Origin: Deltaproteobacteria bacterium SG8_13
Lineage (GTDB): Bacteria > Desulfobacterota > Desulfobacteria > Desulfobacterales > SG8-13
DNA length: 64,000 nt
Direction of reading: 5' to 3'
NCBI GenBank assembly: GCA_001303025.1
Contig: LJNK01000011.1
Coordinates: 1-64,000, forward strand
Each line of letters begins with the position of its first letter. Within the stretch, counting starts at the first letter, position 1. The position numbers were made by a program, and so were the translations under genes. Below the pieces are notes generated by a model, which was not told the origin of the DNA, did not search any database, and saw only the letters and a list, made by a program, of their open reading frames with translations. Shown piece after piece: positions 44,099 through 53,968 of this stretch.

Positions 44099-44348
44099 GG
44101 CCGTAAATCCCTTCTGAATCTGGTGGCAATTTCAGCGTTGATGCAAACGAACGATCCGTTGCACTGTCGGTCAGTGAAATCATAAATACTTGCTGCGGCT
44201 TTTGTCAACCGCTGCCTGCACTGCGCCATCGGTGCATTGACTTGCCGATTTCCATCTGGTAATGGGGCGTTGTCTGCCGTCATGACCACGGGCTGCGACG
44301 GACACAACCTGAATTGCCAACTTCATCCGACAGAAAGGATTGCCGAAG

Positions 44349-44765
44349 ATGCAAAGAACCTTGGCCATCGTCAAACCAGACGGAGTGCAGCGGGGGCTTA
44401 TCGGAGAGGTGATCAGGCGGTTGGAGCAAAACCAGCTGTCGATCATTGCCATGAAGATGATCCATATGACCCGGATCCAGGCCGAAGGCTTTTACGCAGT
44501 GCACCGCGAGCGGCCTTTTTTCGAAAGCCTGACAAGTTTTATGTCCTCCGGTCCCTGTGTGGTGATGGTGCTGGAGGGGGAAAAGGCCATCGCCCGCTAC
44601 CGCGGATTGATGGGTGCAACCAACTACAAAGAAGCTGCCGAGGGGACCATCCGGCGTGAGTTTGCCACCGACATCGAAAAGAACGTCGTTCACGGGTCGG
44701 ATGCCCCGGAAACGGCTGCCTTCGAGATCGGCTACTTTTTTAACCGATTTGAAATACTGCGCTGA
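44349..44765 (+). CDS. ndk: nucleoside diphosphate kinase
   Basis: A 138-residue enzyme with [19 protein letters not shown] at residues 4-22 and the active-site His in [12 protein letters not shown] near residue 115. It balances NTP pools using a phospho-His intermediate. ATG 44349 rather than a TTG at 44340. Overlaps the next gene (TGATG). Confidence 0.95.
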   Translation: MQRTLAIVKPDGVQRGLIGEVIRRLEQNQLSIIAMKMIHMTRIQAEGFYAVHRERPFFESLTSFMSSGPCVVMVLEGEKAIARYRGLMGATNYKEAAEGTIRREFATDIEKNVVHGSDAPETAAFEIGYFFNRFEILR

Positions 44766-45523
44766 TGTCCGAACGGATGCAGCTTGACCATCTCGCCGTT
44801 GTGCTTTGCCGGCCCCGCTATCCCGAGAACATCGGTGCGACGGCACGGGCCATGTGTAACATGGGCCTCGGCGATCTGATAGTGGTCGCCCCGGAGAACT
44901 GTGATCTGACCCGCGTTTTGAAGATGGCGACTCACGCGGCCGCCGAGGTGATCGAGCAGATGGTCATCGCCCCGACGCTGGCGGATGCGCTGGCGCCATT
45001 TAATTTCGTGGTCGGCACCACCGCCCGGCTGGGAAAGCAGCGCCAGGTCATCGAATCGCCGGCACTGCTGGCAGACATGCTCGTACCGGTGTCACGGAAA
45101 AACCGGATTGCCATCGTCTTCGGCCCCGAGGACCGTGGGCTGACCAATGAAGACCTTCGCCTGTGCCACTGGCTGGTGAATATTCCCACTGCCGACTTTG
45201 CGTCTTTGAACCTGGCCCAGGCGGTGATGATCGTCTGCTATGAGCTGTTTCGCGCCTGCCGGCAGCAAAGCGAGGAGCACGTGCCCCGGCTGGCAAGCCG
45301 GCACGAGCTCGACGGGATGTACGAAGAGGTCAAGGAGATACTTTTGCGGATCAGTTTCATTCAACCGGACAACCCGGACTACTGGATGAATCCCATCCGT
45401 CATTTTTTCACCCGCATGCAGCTGCGCGCCAAAGAGGTGAGCATCATTCGCGGTATTTGCCGACAGATCCGGTGGTACAGCGCAAAGCGCTACCAGGACG
45501 GCTGCGACAGCAAGGAGGGCTGA
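44765..45523 (+). CDS. TrmJ-type SpoU tRNA/rRNA methyltransferase
   Basis: A 252-residue SPOUT methyltransferase. Motifs: VVLCRPRYPENIGATARAM (about residues 9-27), IVFGPEDRGLTNEDL (about 116) and PTADFASLNLAQAVMI (about 138), the knot that binds SAM. It probably 2'-O-methylates a tRNA anticodon loop. The start overlaps the ndk stop, so it is coupled. Confidence 0.92.
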   Translation: MSERMQLDHLAVVLCRPRYPENIGATARAMCNMGLGDLIVVAPENCDLTRVLKMATHAAAEVIEQMVIAPTLADALAPFNFVVGTTARLGKQRQVIESPALLADMLVPVSRKNRIAIVFGPEDRGLTNEDLRLCHWLVNIPTADFASLNLAQAVMIVCYELFRACRQQSEEHVPRLASRHELDGMYEEVKEILLRISFIQPDNPDYWMNPIRHFFTRMQLRAKEVSIIRGICRQIRWYSAKRYQDGCDSKEG

Positions 45524-45526
45524 ATC

Positions 45527-46366
45527 ATGCGATTGGTACGGTTCGGCCCGGCCGGTAGCGAGCGGCCGGGTCTGATGCAGCAGGGCAAGGTTATCGATCT
45601 GACGTCGGTCTTTGCGGACATCCCGGACATCGGGGAGGTTTTTTTCCGGGATGGCTGGCTCGATAAAGTCCGCGGTGTTTCGGCGGGTGAAAGTGTTCCT
45701 TACGATCGGCTGGGGTGTCCGGTGCGAAAACCCGGCAAAATCATCTGCCTGGGTATCAACTACCGGGAGCATACCCGGGAAGCAGGGTTTGATCAGCCCG
45801 AGAACCCTTTGCTTTTTGCCAAGGCACCGAATGCCCTCAGCGGCCCCACCGATCCAATCCTGCTGCCGCGAAGCTGCAGCCAGATCGATTGGGAGGTGGA
45901 GCTGGCGGTGGTTATCGGAAAGAAGGGCAAAAGAATCCCGAAACGCGCTGCTTTCGATCATATCGCCGGCGTCACCGTCATGAACGACGTTTCCGGCCGG
46001 CAAGCCCAGTTCGCCGACGGCCAGTGGTTCCGCGGGAAGTCATTTGACACCTTTGCCCCCATGGGGCCGGCGATCGTAACTCTCGATGAGATCGGTGATA
46101 TTCAGAACCTGCATCTGACATCGCTGGTCGACGGGCAGGTCATGCAGGATGGCAGCACGGCCGACATGATTTTCCCCGTGGCGGAGCTGATCGAGTTTAT
46201 CAGTGAGGACATCACCCTGCTGCCCGGAGACGTCATTTCCACCGGCACCCCCAGTGGCGTGGGAATTTTCAGGGACCCGCCCGTGCTGCTGCAGCCCGGC
46301 AACGTGGTGGAGTGCCGGGTCGAAAAGATCGGTTCGATCGTCAATCCGGTAGTGGCCGAACGATAG
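45527..46366 (+). CDS. fumarylacetoacetate hydrolase-family protein
   Basis: A 279-residue FAH fold. Motifs: GKIICLGINYREHTREAG (about residue 66), DWEVELAVVIGKKGKRI (about 122, metal-binding Glu), VMNDVSGRQAQF (about 152), GDVISTGTPSGVG (about 236). Family members cleave acylpyruvates or hydrate oxo-acids with a divalent metal. Start follows AAGGAGGG, 3 bp after the previous gene, so it is in the ndk operon. Confidence 0.92.
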   Translation: MRLVRFGPAGSERPGLMQQGKVIDLTSVFADIPDIGEVFFRDGWLDKVRGVSAGESVPYDRLGCPVRKPGKIICLGINYREHTREAGFDQPENPLLFAKAPNALSGPTDPILLPRSCSQIDWEVELAVVIGKKGKRIPKRAAFDHIAGVTVMNDVSGRQAQFADGQWFRGKSFDTFAPMGPAIVTLDEIGDIQNLHLTSLVDGQVMQDGSTADMIFPVAELIEFISEDITLLPGDVISTGTPSGVGIFRDPPVLLQPGNVVECRVEKIGSIVNPVVAER

Positions 46367-46379
46367 CGCATTTTGCGCT

Positions 46380-47036
46380 TCAGGGTGTTTTTTTGCGAAG
46401 GGCCAGCCAATGCTGCACCGCGTCTTCCGGCAACCGGCTGATTTCCCTGCCGCTGCATAGCGCATAATAGTAGGCTTGGGAAACTTTCTCCAGCAGTTCC
46501 GTATTTTTCAGCGCTGTCGCCATGTCTTTCCCCAGGCTCAACGCCCCGTGGTTCTGGATGATATAGCAACAGCAGCCGTTGTCGAGCTTGCCTGCGACAT
46601 TGCGCGCAAGCTGCCGGCTGCCGGATACCGCATACGGGATGATCTCCACGCACGGCCCGATTTCCGCGATGATCTCGTCAAACAGGGCCGGGATCGGCTC
46701 GCTGAGGATGGCCAGCACGCTGGCAAACAGTTGATGGGTGTGCACCACGGCACTTATCTCTGGCCGCTGGCGGTAAATGCCGATATGCATGCCGGCTTCC
46801 ATCGAGGGCGACCGGCTGCCCTCCAGTTGCTTTTGCCTCATGTCGAGGGTGCAGATATCCTCGACCGTCATGTCGGGGTATGCAATGCCGGAGGGGGTGA
46901 TCGCCACCGCCTGCCGGCCGGCGGCAGCCATCGAGACGTTGCCCCCGCTGCCCAGCTTGCCGCCGAAGTATCCCTGCTCGGAGAGCCAGCGGGCAGCCTG
47001 CAGCACCTTTTCTTTTTGATGGTCGGTTGGGCTCAT
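46380..47036 (-). CDS. class II aldolase/adducin-family protein
   Basis: A 218-residue protein with GSGGNVSM (about 29), AVVHTHQLFASVL (two zinc His, about 94), and IIQNHGALSLGKDM (about 162). Looks like fuculose-phosphate aldolase or a related phosphoketose aldolase/decarboxylase. Convergent with the FAH gene. Confidence 0.88.
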   Translation of the reverse strand: MSPTDHQKEKVLQAARWLSEQGYFGGKLGSGGNVSMAAAGRQAVAITPSGIAYPDMTVEDICTLDMRQKQLEGSRSPSMEAGMHIGIYRQRPEISAVVHTHQLFASVLAILSEPIPALFDEIIAEIGPCVEIIPYAVSGSRQLARNVAGKLDNGCCCYIIQNHGALSLGKDMATALKNTELLEKVSQAYYYALCSGREISRLPEDAVQHWLALRKKTP

Positions 47037-47164
47037 ATGATCTCTTTTCGCTCGGACCGGCAATGGTTGCCCGATTCGCCGGCGGAAGGCTCGGTCGGGC
47101 TCGCGTTGTCTGTCAGGTTACGGATCTTTCGGGTGCCCTGTCAACCGTCGGGCGGCCCCCGCGT

Positions 47165-47677
47165 TTACGGAACCCTCCAGAAAAACATGTCCGCGCCGTC
47201 CCCCCCCCGGCCCAGCGTTCCGCCCTCCATGGCCCGGCCGCTGTAACTGAAGTTTATCCACCGGGCGTCCCTCGGCAGATCAAAATTGCGGGCAAACCGC
47301 CACACACGGATGGCCTGGTTGCCGGTGGAGACAATGGCAGTGCTTGTCAGAATCTTCTTTTCCTCGTCCAAGAAATTGGCGTGCACGGAAAAGCCGCGAA
47401 CGGTGCGAAACGTCATGTGCAAGCGGGAGGTGAGTTCGATGGTGCCGGTGAACTCGAATCCGTCCGCCTGGTTTGTATAGCTGTAGTTGACAATGATGTT
47501 CGAATCCTCCCAGCGGCCTTCATGGGGGCCGCCCTGCTCGATGGCGACATTGTCTTTCTGGGTGGCGGTGGCTCCCGCGTAGGTGAGTTGTTTCCCCTGG
47601 CAGCCGAAAACGACGGCCACCGACAAAATGGCCGCCAGGCTGCCCTTCCGGATGCGTCCGTAAACGGTTGTTTTCAT
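47165..47677 (-). CDS. putative lipoprotein of unknown function
   Basis: A 170-residue secreted protein. The signal peptide ends with lipobox VVFGC (about Cys26). The mature part is a beta-rich domain (NIIVNYSYTNQADGFEFTG; FRTVRGFSVHANFLDEEKK). Start ATG 47677 has AGGGAG upstream. It lies 131 bp downstream of the DedA-ATP-grasp gene. Confidence 0.75.
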   Translation of the reverse strand: MKTTVYGRIRKGSLAAILSVAVVFGCQGKQLTYAGATATQKDNVAIEQGGPHEGRWEDSNIIVNYSYTNQADGFEFTGTIELTSRLHMTFRTVRGFSVHANFLDEEKKILTSTAIVSTGNQAIRVWRFARNFDLPRDARWINFSYSGRAMEGGTLGRGGDGADMFFWRVP

Positions 47678-47808
47678 TGACTGCTCCCTGTATATGGTTG
47701 CCTGTCGGTCTGCGCGGTTTTCGTATTCTCGAATCCGGGAGAAGGCTGCGCAATATCGGATCAGACGATCGCCTTTCAGCAAAAGAGTAAGAATCGCTCG
47801 CCGATTCG

Positions 47809-49770
47809 TCAATTGTCGACGCACCGGTTCCGGCCGGGTTTTTCGTTCGTTCCCGCTACCGCCGGCCGCTGCCCGGTGCCCAGCCGGATCAGCAGCCCCA
47901 GCATCTTTTTCACCGGTGCCGGCTTGTGTCCGCGGCGGGTGTTGATGGCACCGATTTCAAAAGCCAGCCGCCATTGGCGCATCAAAATCCCGTAAGCCCG
48001 CCACAACCTCGTGCCGGGCTGGTAGATATGGGTGGCCTCGGAAGTGACGCCGTTGAGCTCGACGATTTTGAAATTTCTGCCCTTTCGAAAGTCGTCGACC
48101 GAAAGTGTGATGAGGTCGTAGCGACCAAAATAAAACCCTTCGAACTGTTTGCTCAGACGGTCGATGGCCGCTTCCAGCTGCGGGGTCCAGGTGGCGCTTC
48201 CATCTAGAAACAATGCCCCGCGACAGTGGGTGCCGACTTCCACCAGCTCGAACAGCTGGTCTTCCTTCAGCACGGTAAACAGCTTGTCTTGGTGCTTGCG
48301 CATGTGAAACGGCGCCATGCACACGGCGCGATCGTCCTGCAGGATGAGCTGCTCTAAAGTGCTGCGGCCGTCGCCGGTCAATTTCAGCAGACGCTTGTCC
48401 GTTATGGAAAAGATCCGTCCGGCGTCTTTGTCCGGGTACCGGTAGTAAAAGATGCCGAACTCGCGCCCCTCGATGTGCTCCTGGATGATCCGGTCCGTGT
48501 TCGTTTTACTCAAATGCTGCTCCAGCTGCTGCTCGGAACGGATAATGGCCACTCCTTCGCCGCGCTGTCCGACGTCGGGTTTGAGCACTACCGGGTAGCC
48601 GAGACCGATCTGCCGCAGAAAATCCTTTGCCTGCCGGATTTTGTCGGAAGCGGACTCGCAGCCGCGGATCAGTCGGTAGCGGGCCACAAAGGGTGCGCAG
48701 TCGTTCAATCCGTCCAGGATCCGGGATTTGGACTCTTCGCGGAAACCGCCTTCGGGGATGCCGGGGTTGCAGGCGGTAAATAGCGTAAACGATCGGAAGC
48801 GCAGGCTCAAGTAAAGGTAGTAGACAACAACCGGCAGGTAAAAAATCATCGGTGGCCAGAATTCCCAGCGGGTCAGTCGGCGAAAGAACGACAGCAGCAA
48901 GCGGCGTCCGCGGTAGGAAAACAGCGGAACGATGATCCGGGTGGTCGCCCACAACACGGAGATGGCGGCGATGACAGCTAACATCGCATAGCGGCCGAAC
49001 AGGTCGTAATAGGCGAACATGCGGGTGCCGACGACGGCCGAAAGGCCGACCAGCAGCGGCGTCCAGATGGCGACCGCAACGGTGAAGTAGAGCAGGAACT
49101 GCCGGAAACGGGTGCGCAGCACGCCTGCGGCAAAATACGTCGGAAGCCGCAGACCGGGCATGAAGCGACTGGAGACAATAATGACCGGCCCTTTGGCTGA
49201 AAACCATTCGGAAGTTCTCTGGACGTCCGTTTCCTTGACAAGCCACTTAAAAGGAGGAATCTTTAGCGCGGGTCGCCCGAAAAGCCGACCGGCCAGAAAC
49301 AGCAGGATGTCACCAATTAGAATGCCGGCAAATGAAGCCCCCACCGCCGGGATTATCCCGATGGTGCCCCGGGCGACGAGCAGGCCGGCACCGATGCATG
49401 TGAGATCCTCGCTGATCAGGGTGGCGGCTGCCAGCAGGATCACCAGCAGCACCAGCGACGTGCCGCGAACCGGCTCGATCGGTATGGTCGAAAACCATCT
49501 GCCGGCCCTGGCGATTTGGCTGTCGGCTGCTCCTGGCACGGCAGTTTCAGATCGGGAATCACCAAATGTGAAGAACATGCCGGGCAGATGCAACTGCCGG
49601 GTGACTGCATGGGAAATTCCGGCTACCAACCGATTGGTAGCCCTTTCGGTAGGCGCCCGATATGAACACCCCATCACTTGAGAAGCGACTATCAGTGCGA
49701 TATACACAAACAGCAGGTCCCGCCGTTTGAAAGGGCTGTGTTTGTTTGCACGGGTAAGCAAATGGTTCAT
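47809..49770 (-). CDS. DedA/VTT membrane domain fused to ATP-grasp domain
   Basis: A 653-residue fusion. A first membrane segment (about 20-35) and a DedA/SNARE-associated core (about 100-320) are seen: GASFAGILIGDILLFLAGRL (about 143), SSRFMPGLRLPTYFAAG (about 200, the classical arginine/GLR motif), then helices to about 345. The C-terminal ATP-grasp region (about 365-615) has YPVVLKPDVGQRGEGVAII (about 398), IIQEHIEGREFGIFYY (about 432) and KIVELNGVTSEA (about 577). DedA proteins move lipids across the inner membrane; ATP-grasp enzymes join carboxylates to amines. The combination suggests attaching an amino acid to a lipid and flipping it. The divergent OlsF-like gene fits this. Confidence 0.85.
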   Translation of the reverse strand: MNHLLTRANKHSPFKRRDLLFVYIALIVASQVMGCSYRAPTERATNRLVAGISHAVTRQLHLPGMFFTFGDSRSETAVPGAADSQIARAGRWFSTIPIEPVRGTSLVLLVILLAAATLISEDLTCIGAGLLVARGTIGIIPAVGASFAGILIGDILLFLAGRLFGRPALKIPPFKWLVKETDVQRTSEWFSAKGPVIIVSSRFMPGLRLPTYFAAGVLRTRFRQFLLYFTVAVAIWTPLLVGLSAVVGTRMFAYYDLFGRYAMLAVIAAISVLWATTRIIVPLFSYRGRRLLLSFFRRLTRWEFWPPMIFYLPVVVYYLYLSLRFRSFTLFTACNPGIPEGGFREESKSRILDGLNDCAPFVARYRLIRGCESASDKIRQAKDFLRQIGLGYPVVLKPDVGQRGEGVAIIRSEQQLEQHLSKTNTDRIIQEHIEGREFGIFYYRYPDKDAGRIFSITDKRLLKLTGDGRSTLEQLILQDDRAVCMAPFHMRKHQDKLFTVLKEDQLFELVEVGTHCRGALFLDGSATWTPQLEAAIDRLSKQFEGFYFGRYDLITLSVDDFRKGRNFKIVELNGVTSEATHIYQPGTRLWRAYGILMRQWRLAFEIGAINTRRGHKPAPVKKMLGLLIRLGTGQRPAVAGTNEKPGRNRCVDN

Positions 49771-49933
49771 TCATCCTCTTGATAGCGCTTACCGCTCTTG
49801 CGGTCGTATGCTAACGAAACCCTCACAAAGTTCTCTTACAATCCGAAGATCGAACCAATAGAAATAGCAGACGGTATATTTGCCCTGAAATCTGCTTCCG
49901 CATGCGACCGGAACGATCACTTCAGAAGAGATT

Positions 49934-51871
49934 ATGAGCAGATCGATTGAACCCAACGATAATATGTCTGATCGCAGTGTGCAACCACCCAAGCTGATCG
50001 ATGTGGCGCAAAGTGTCCGCACCCCTTTCCGTAAAGCGGTCCTGTCGATCCTACTGCACCCCCTGGAAAAACTGTTATCGCTGGACGCTCTCAACGACAC
50101 CTACGCCGAATTTTGCGGCAAACTGCACGACGGTGCAGATCCACAGCAGGTTTTCCAGTATTGCCTGGACGCCCTGAAGGTTCGATCGCAAATCAGTTCT
50201 GCAGACCTGGAAAAAATTCCCGCCAAAGGACCGCTGGTGGTGGTTGGCAACCATCCCTTCGGCGGTCTGGAAGGCGTCGTTCTGGGAGCGATTTTGTTGC
50301 AGGTCCGATCGGATCTGCAAATTATGGGTAATTACCTGCTGAAAAATATTGCCGGGGTTCGGGATTCGATCATTGCAGTCGATCCATTTCAAGGTGAAAC
50401 TGCTGCGAGAGCGAATTTACGAGGCCTCAAAGAGGCGCTTTACCACGTAAAATCCGGTGGCATGCTGCAGGTGTTTCCCGCCGGGGAAGTTGCCAGTCTG
50501 AGCCTTGCCAGGCGCAAGGTGGTCGATTCGCCCTGGAGCCCGCATGTGGCTGCCATCATCAGGCGCACGCGGGCAGCGGTGCTGCCCGTCTATTTTCCGG
50601 GGAAAAACAGCCTGCTCTTTCAGCTGCTGGGATTGCTGCACCCGCTGCTTCGAACGGCCCTGCTGCCGCGCGAGTTGATGAACAAGCGAAACACCAGCGT
50701 CAGTGCCTGTGTCGGCAAGGCGATCCCCTGGCACAAGCTAAGGCGGTTTGAAACCGATCAGGCCCTGATCGATTATCTGCGCTTCAGCACCTTTTTCCTC
50801 AAAAACAGAGAAGATGCCAAAAACAGGCGGTTCAGGGTGATCGGTCAGCGGGTCAAAAAAAATTCCCGGGATCAGGTGCCCATCGTACCGCCGGTGAAGC
50901 CTGACTTGCTGGAGCAGGACGTCAAGGCGCTGTCCGATCAGCAACGACTGGTCGAAAACGGCGACCTCGCCGTTTACATTGCCGAATCCTCACAGATACC
51001 CAATATGTTAAAAGAAATCGGTAGGCTGCGCGAAATTACTTTTCGCGAAGTACAGGAAGGCACCGGTAAATCGATCGACCTGGATGAATTCGACGGCCAC
51101 TATCTTCACCTGTTTTTGTGGAACCACCGGCAGCGCGAACTGGTCGGAGGGTATCGGCTCGGCTTCACCGACCAGATCCTCAGGCGCTACGGTCCACAGG
51201 GGTTGTACACCAACCAGCTGTTTCGCTTCAAACCGGAATTTCTGGAACGACTGACCTGCTCCATCGAATGCGGTCGCTCCTTCGTGCGATCGGAGTATCA
51301 GAAGAAGTTCAATCGCCTGACACTGATCTGGAAGGGTATCCTAAAGTATGTCGGGCAGAATCCACAGTATCATCTTCTGTTCGGACCGGTGAGCATCAGC
51401 AAGGATTATCAGAGATTTTCCCGCAATCTGATGATCCGTTTTCTGAGTACCCAGCGACTCGATCCCTCGTTGTCGCGCTTTGTTACCCCCCGCAAACCGT
51501 ATCGATCCCTTCAGATCCGGGGAATCAGTCAGCAAATCCTGCAGGCCTCTTTTTCGGATATCGACGATATATCCCTGCTGGTTTCCGAAATCGAAAAAGA
51601 CGGAAAGGGCCTTCCCACCCTTCTGCGCACCTATCTGAAACTCAACGGAAGTCTAATCAGCTTCAACGTGGACAAGGCCTTTTCCGGTGTGGTGGACGGC
51701 CTTCTGCTGGTGGATCTTACCCAAACCGATGCAAGGATTCTCAAGCGTTTTATGGGTAAAGAGGGCTATGAAAATTTCAAGCGGCATCATCCGAACCGTA
51801 TACACAAGCAAGCGGATGCCGAGGAGATGCCCGCCACCCGCCAGCGCCGCGGCGACCACGAGGCTGCCTGA
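49934..51871 (+). CDS. OlsF-like bifunctional acyltransferase (PlsC-type + GNAT/hemolysin-type)
   Basis: A 645-residue fusion. N-terminal lysophospholipid-type acyltransferase: VVVGNHPFGGLEGVVLG (about 97, catalytic His) and LQVFPAGEVASLSL (about 177). C-terminal OlsB/hemolysin-like GNAT (about 345-590): IGRLREITFREVQEGTGK, DLDEFDGHYLHLFLW, then ECGRSFVR near 448. OlsF-type enzymes make ornithine lipids in both acylation steps. In this copy a Glu replaces the usual acidic Asp after the His motif. Product lipid not proven. Divergent from the DedA-ATP-grasp gene. Confidence 0.85.
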   Translation: MSRSIEPNDNMSDRSVQPPKLIDVAQSVRTPFRKAVLSILLHPLEKLLSLDALNDTYAEFCGKLHDGADPQQVFQYCLDALKVRSQISSADLEKIPAKGPLVVVGNHPFGGLEGVVLGAILLQVRSDLQIMGNYLLKNIAGVRDSIIAVDPFQGETAARANLRGLKEALYHVKSGGMLQVFPAGEVASLSLARRKVVDSPWSPHVAAIIRRTRAAVLPVYFPGKNSLLFQLLGLLHPLLRTALLPRELMNKRNTSVSACVGKAIPWHKLRRFETDQALIDYLRFSTFFLKNREDAKNRRFRVIGQRVKKNSRDQVPIVPPVKPDLLEQDVKALSDQQRLVENGDLAVYIAESSQIPNMLKEIGRLREITFREVQEGTGKSIDLDEFDGHYLHLFLWNHRQRELVGGYRLGFTDQILRRYGPQGLYTNQLFRFKPEFLERLTCSIECGRSFVRSEYQKKFNRLTLIWKGILKYVGQNPQYHLLFGPVSISKDYQRFSRNLMIRFLSTQRLDPSLSRFVTPRKPYRSLQIRGISQQILQASFSDIDDISLLVSEIEKDGKGLPTLLRTYLKLNGSLISFNVDKAFSGVVDGLLLVDLTQTDARILKRFMGKEGYENFKRHHPNRIHKQADAEEMPATRQRRGDHEAA

Positions 51872-51899
51872 TCTCATCCCGTATCGCGATCTTCATGCT

Positions 51900-53333
51900 T
51901 TACGTCGCGTCCGGTATGATTTTGCCCGGATTCAGGATATTGTTGGGATCCAGGGCGGTTTTGATCTTGCGCAACAGATCCAGCTCCGCCTCGCTCATCA
52001 CCAGCCGCATGAAGTCCCTGCGCTTGTGACCGATGCCGTGCTCACCGCTGATGGTGCCCCCCAGCTTCGCGGTGGCGCGGTATAACTCCTCTTTTAATTC
52101 CGGCAGCATGGCCTCCCAGTGTTCGAGCGTGTGCTCCGGGTTTTTCATGGGGGTGGCGTGCAGGTTGCCGTCTCCGGCATGACCGAAGACCGGAATCATG
52201 GTGTCGTATTTTTCGGCAATCTCCTGCAACAGCGCCACGATGGCCGGTATCTGTGCGATGGGGACCACGATGTCCTCGATCGATTGCTGGGGACTGTAGC
52301 GCTTGATGATCCACGGGATCTGCTTCCGGATCTTCCAGAACTCTTCGATGTCCGCTTCGTTTCCGGCCACATATTGGGCGACGGCGCCCCGGTTGGCGCA
52401 GATCCCGGCGATCGTCTCCGCCTCGGCCTTGACGACATCGGCGCTGTTGCCGTCGACTTCAAACAGCAGGGCAGCCCCCAGCAGGTCATAGGGGAAGTCT
52501 TTTTTCAGATCCTTTGCGGCTGAGCTGAAGGAAAACCGGTCCATGTATTCGATGGCCGTTGGAATCAGCCTGCCGGATGTCATCACGTCCGGTATGGCGC
52601 TGATGGCCGATTCCGCGTCCGGAAACAGTGCCAGGGTTGCAGTTCGACTGGTCGGGCGCGGCAGAAGCTTGACGAAGATCTTGGTGAAAATGCCGAGGGT
52701 GCCCTCAGAGCCCACCATCAGGTGAACCAGGTCGTAGCCGGTGACGTCCTTGATTCGCTTTCCGCCCAGATGGACAATGTCGCCGGTGGGCGTTACCACC
52801 TCCAATCCGTGGATGTAGTGCCCGGTAACGCCGTATTTGATCGCCCGGCCCCCGCCGGCATTTTCAGCCACGTTGCCGCCGATAAAGCAAAATTCCTCGC
52901 TCATGGGATAGCCGGCAAAAAACAGGCCGTATTCGGCCAGCGCGGCATCCAGCCGGTTGGTGATCACTCCCGGCTCCACCACTGCCATCAGGTTGGCGGT
53001 GTCGATCTCCAGAATCCGGTTCATACGCTCCACCGACAGCAGGATGCCGCCGAAGATCGGAACGGCTCCCCCGGAAAGACCGCTGCCGGCCGCTCGCGGG
53101 GTCACCGGGATCCTCTCTCGGTTGGCCAGCTGCACGATGGCCGCAATCTGTTCGGCACTTTCGGGTTTGACCACCACCTCCGGAGAACGCGCCTGCTGAT
53201 CCTGGGGTACCTGGTCCCGGGCGTAGCGCTGCAGCACTTTTTCGTCTTTATATACCACGTGCGCCGCTCCGCAGATCTCCTGAAGTTGCGACACGATGGC
53301 TTCGGTTACCGTTGTGTAATCGTTGTTTGCCAA
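51900..53333 (-). CDS. FAD-linked oxidase, GlcD/lactate dehydrogenase type
   Basis: A 477-residue flavoprotein. FAD site: PRAAGSGLSGGAVPIFGGILL (about 74-94) and IGGNVAENAGGGRAIKYGVTGHY (about 145). C-terminal LldD/GlcD cap: HAGDGNLHATPMK (about 380) and GEHGIGHKRRDFM (about 430). Oxidises a 2-hydroxyacid such as lactate or glycolate. Start is TTG 53333 with GGAGAG upstream. An FeS partner (GlcF-type) is not adjacent. Confidence 0.93.
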   Translation of the reverse strand: MANNDYTTVTEAIVSQLQEICGAAHVVYKDEKVLQRYARDQVPQDQQARSPEVVVKPESAEQIAAIVQLANRERIPVTPRAAGSGLSGGAVPIFGGILLSVERMNRILEIDTANLMAVVEPGVITNRLDAALAEYGLFFAGYPMSEEFCFIGGNVAENAGGGRAIKYGVTGHYIHGLEVVTPTGDIVHLGGKRIKDVTGYDLVHLMVGSEGTLGIFTKIFVKLLPRPTSRTATLALFPDAESAISAIPDVMTSGRLIPTAIEYMDRFSFSSAAKDLKKDFPYDLLGAALLFEVDGNSADVVKAEAETIAGICANRGAVAQYVAGNEADIEEFWKIRKQIPWIIKRYSPQQSIEDIVVPIAQIPAIVALLQEIAEKYDTMIPVFGHAGDGNLHATPMKNPEHTLEHWEAMLPELKEELYRATAKLGGTISGEHGIGHKRRDFMRLVMSEAELDLLRKIKTALDPNNILNPGKIIPDAT

Positions 53334-53386
53334 TATACTCTCTCCTTGCGGCGGAACCGTCCAACCGGCGGATGCCGATGGAACTG

Positions 53387-53968
53387 CTACGGTTCGATCC
53401 TGGTGCCCAGCACTTCCAGAAACTGCGCCAGCCACTGCGGATGGGCCGGCCAGGCCGGGGCGGTCACAAGGTTGCCGTCACGATGGGCCTGATCCACCGG
53501 TATGTTGACATATTCCCCACCGGCGGTCCGAACGTCCGGTCCCACGGCCGGATAGGCAGAGCAGCTTCTGCCCTGCAGCACCCCGGCTGCGGCAAGCACC
53601 TGGGCGCCGTGGCAGATGGATGCGATCGGTTTGTCGGCGGTAGAGAACTGCCGGACCAGGTCCAGCACCTTTTCGTTTAGCCGGATGTATTCGGGAGCCC
53701 TTCCGCCCGGGATCACCAGTGCATCGTAATCCCCGGCATTGACTTCATCGAACGCGGCGTTGAGGGCAAAGTTGTGTCCCGGCTTTTCGGTGTAGGTCTG
53801 ATCACCCTCGAAATCGTGAACTGCCGTGCGGACCGTATCCCCGGCCGCTTTGTCCGGGCAGACGGCGTGGACGGTGTGCCCGACCGCCTGAAGCGCCTGG
53901 AAAGGCACCATCACTTCATAGTCCTCCACAAAGTCACCGACGATCATCAGTATTTTCTTTGCTGCCAT
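53387..53968 (-). CDS. DJ-1/PfpI-family protein
   Basis: A 193-residue protein. Motifs: [21 protein letters not shown] (about 6-26), [16 protein letters not shown] (about 77), [15 protein letters not shown] (active Cys, about 113). AAGGAGGAG precedes ATG 53968. Members are glyoxalase-, protease- or amidase-like enzymes for stress. Confidence 0.93.
   Translation of the reverse strand: MAAKKILMIVGDFVEDYEVMVPFQALQAVGHTVHAVCPDKAAGDTVRTAVHDFEGDQTYTEKPGHNFALNAAFDEVNAGDYDALVIPGGRAPEYIRLNEKVLDLVRQFSTADKPIASICHGAQVLAAAGVLQGRSCSAYPAVGPDVRTAGGEYVNIPVDQAHRDGNLVTAPAWPAHPQWLAQFLEVLGTRIEP

Noticed and set aside
46365-46379. AGCGCA-TTT-TGCGCT hairpin as terminator between FAH and aldolase genes
   Set aside because: The U-tract begins about 8 nt after the stem, so it is weak evidence.
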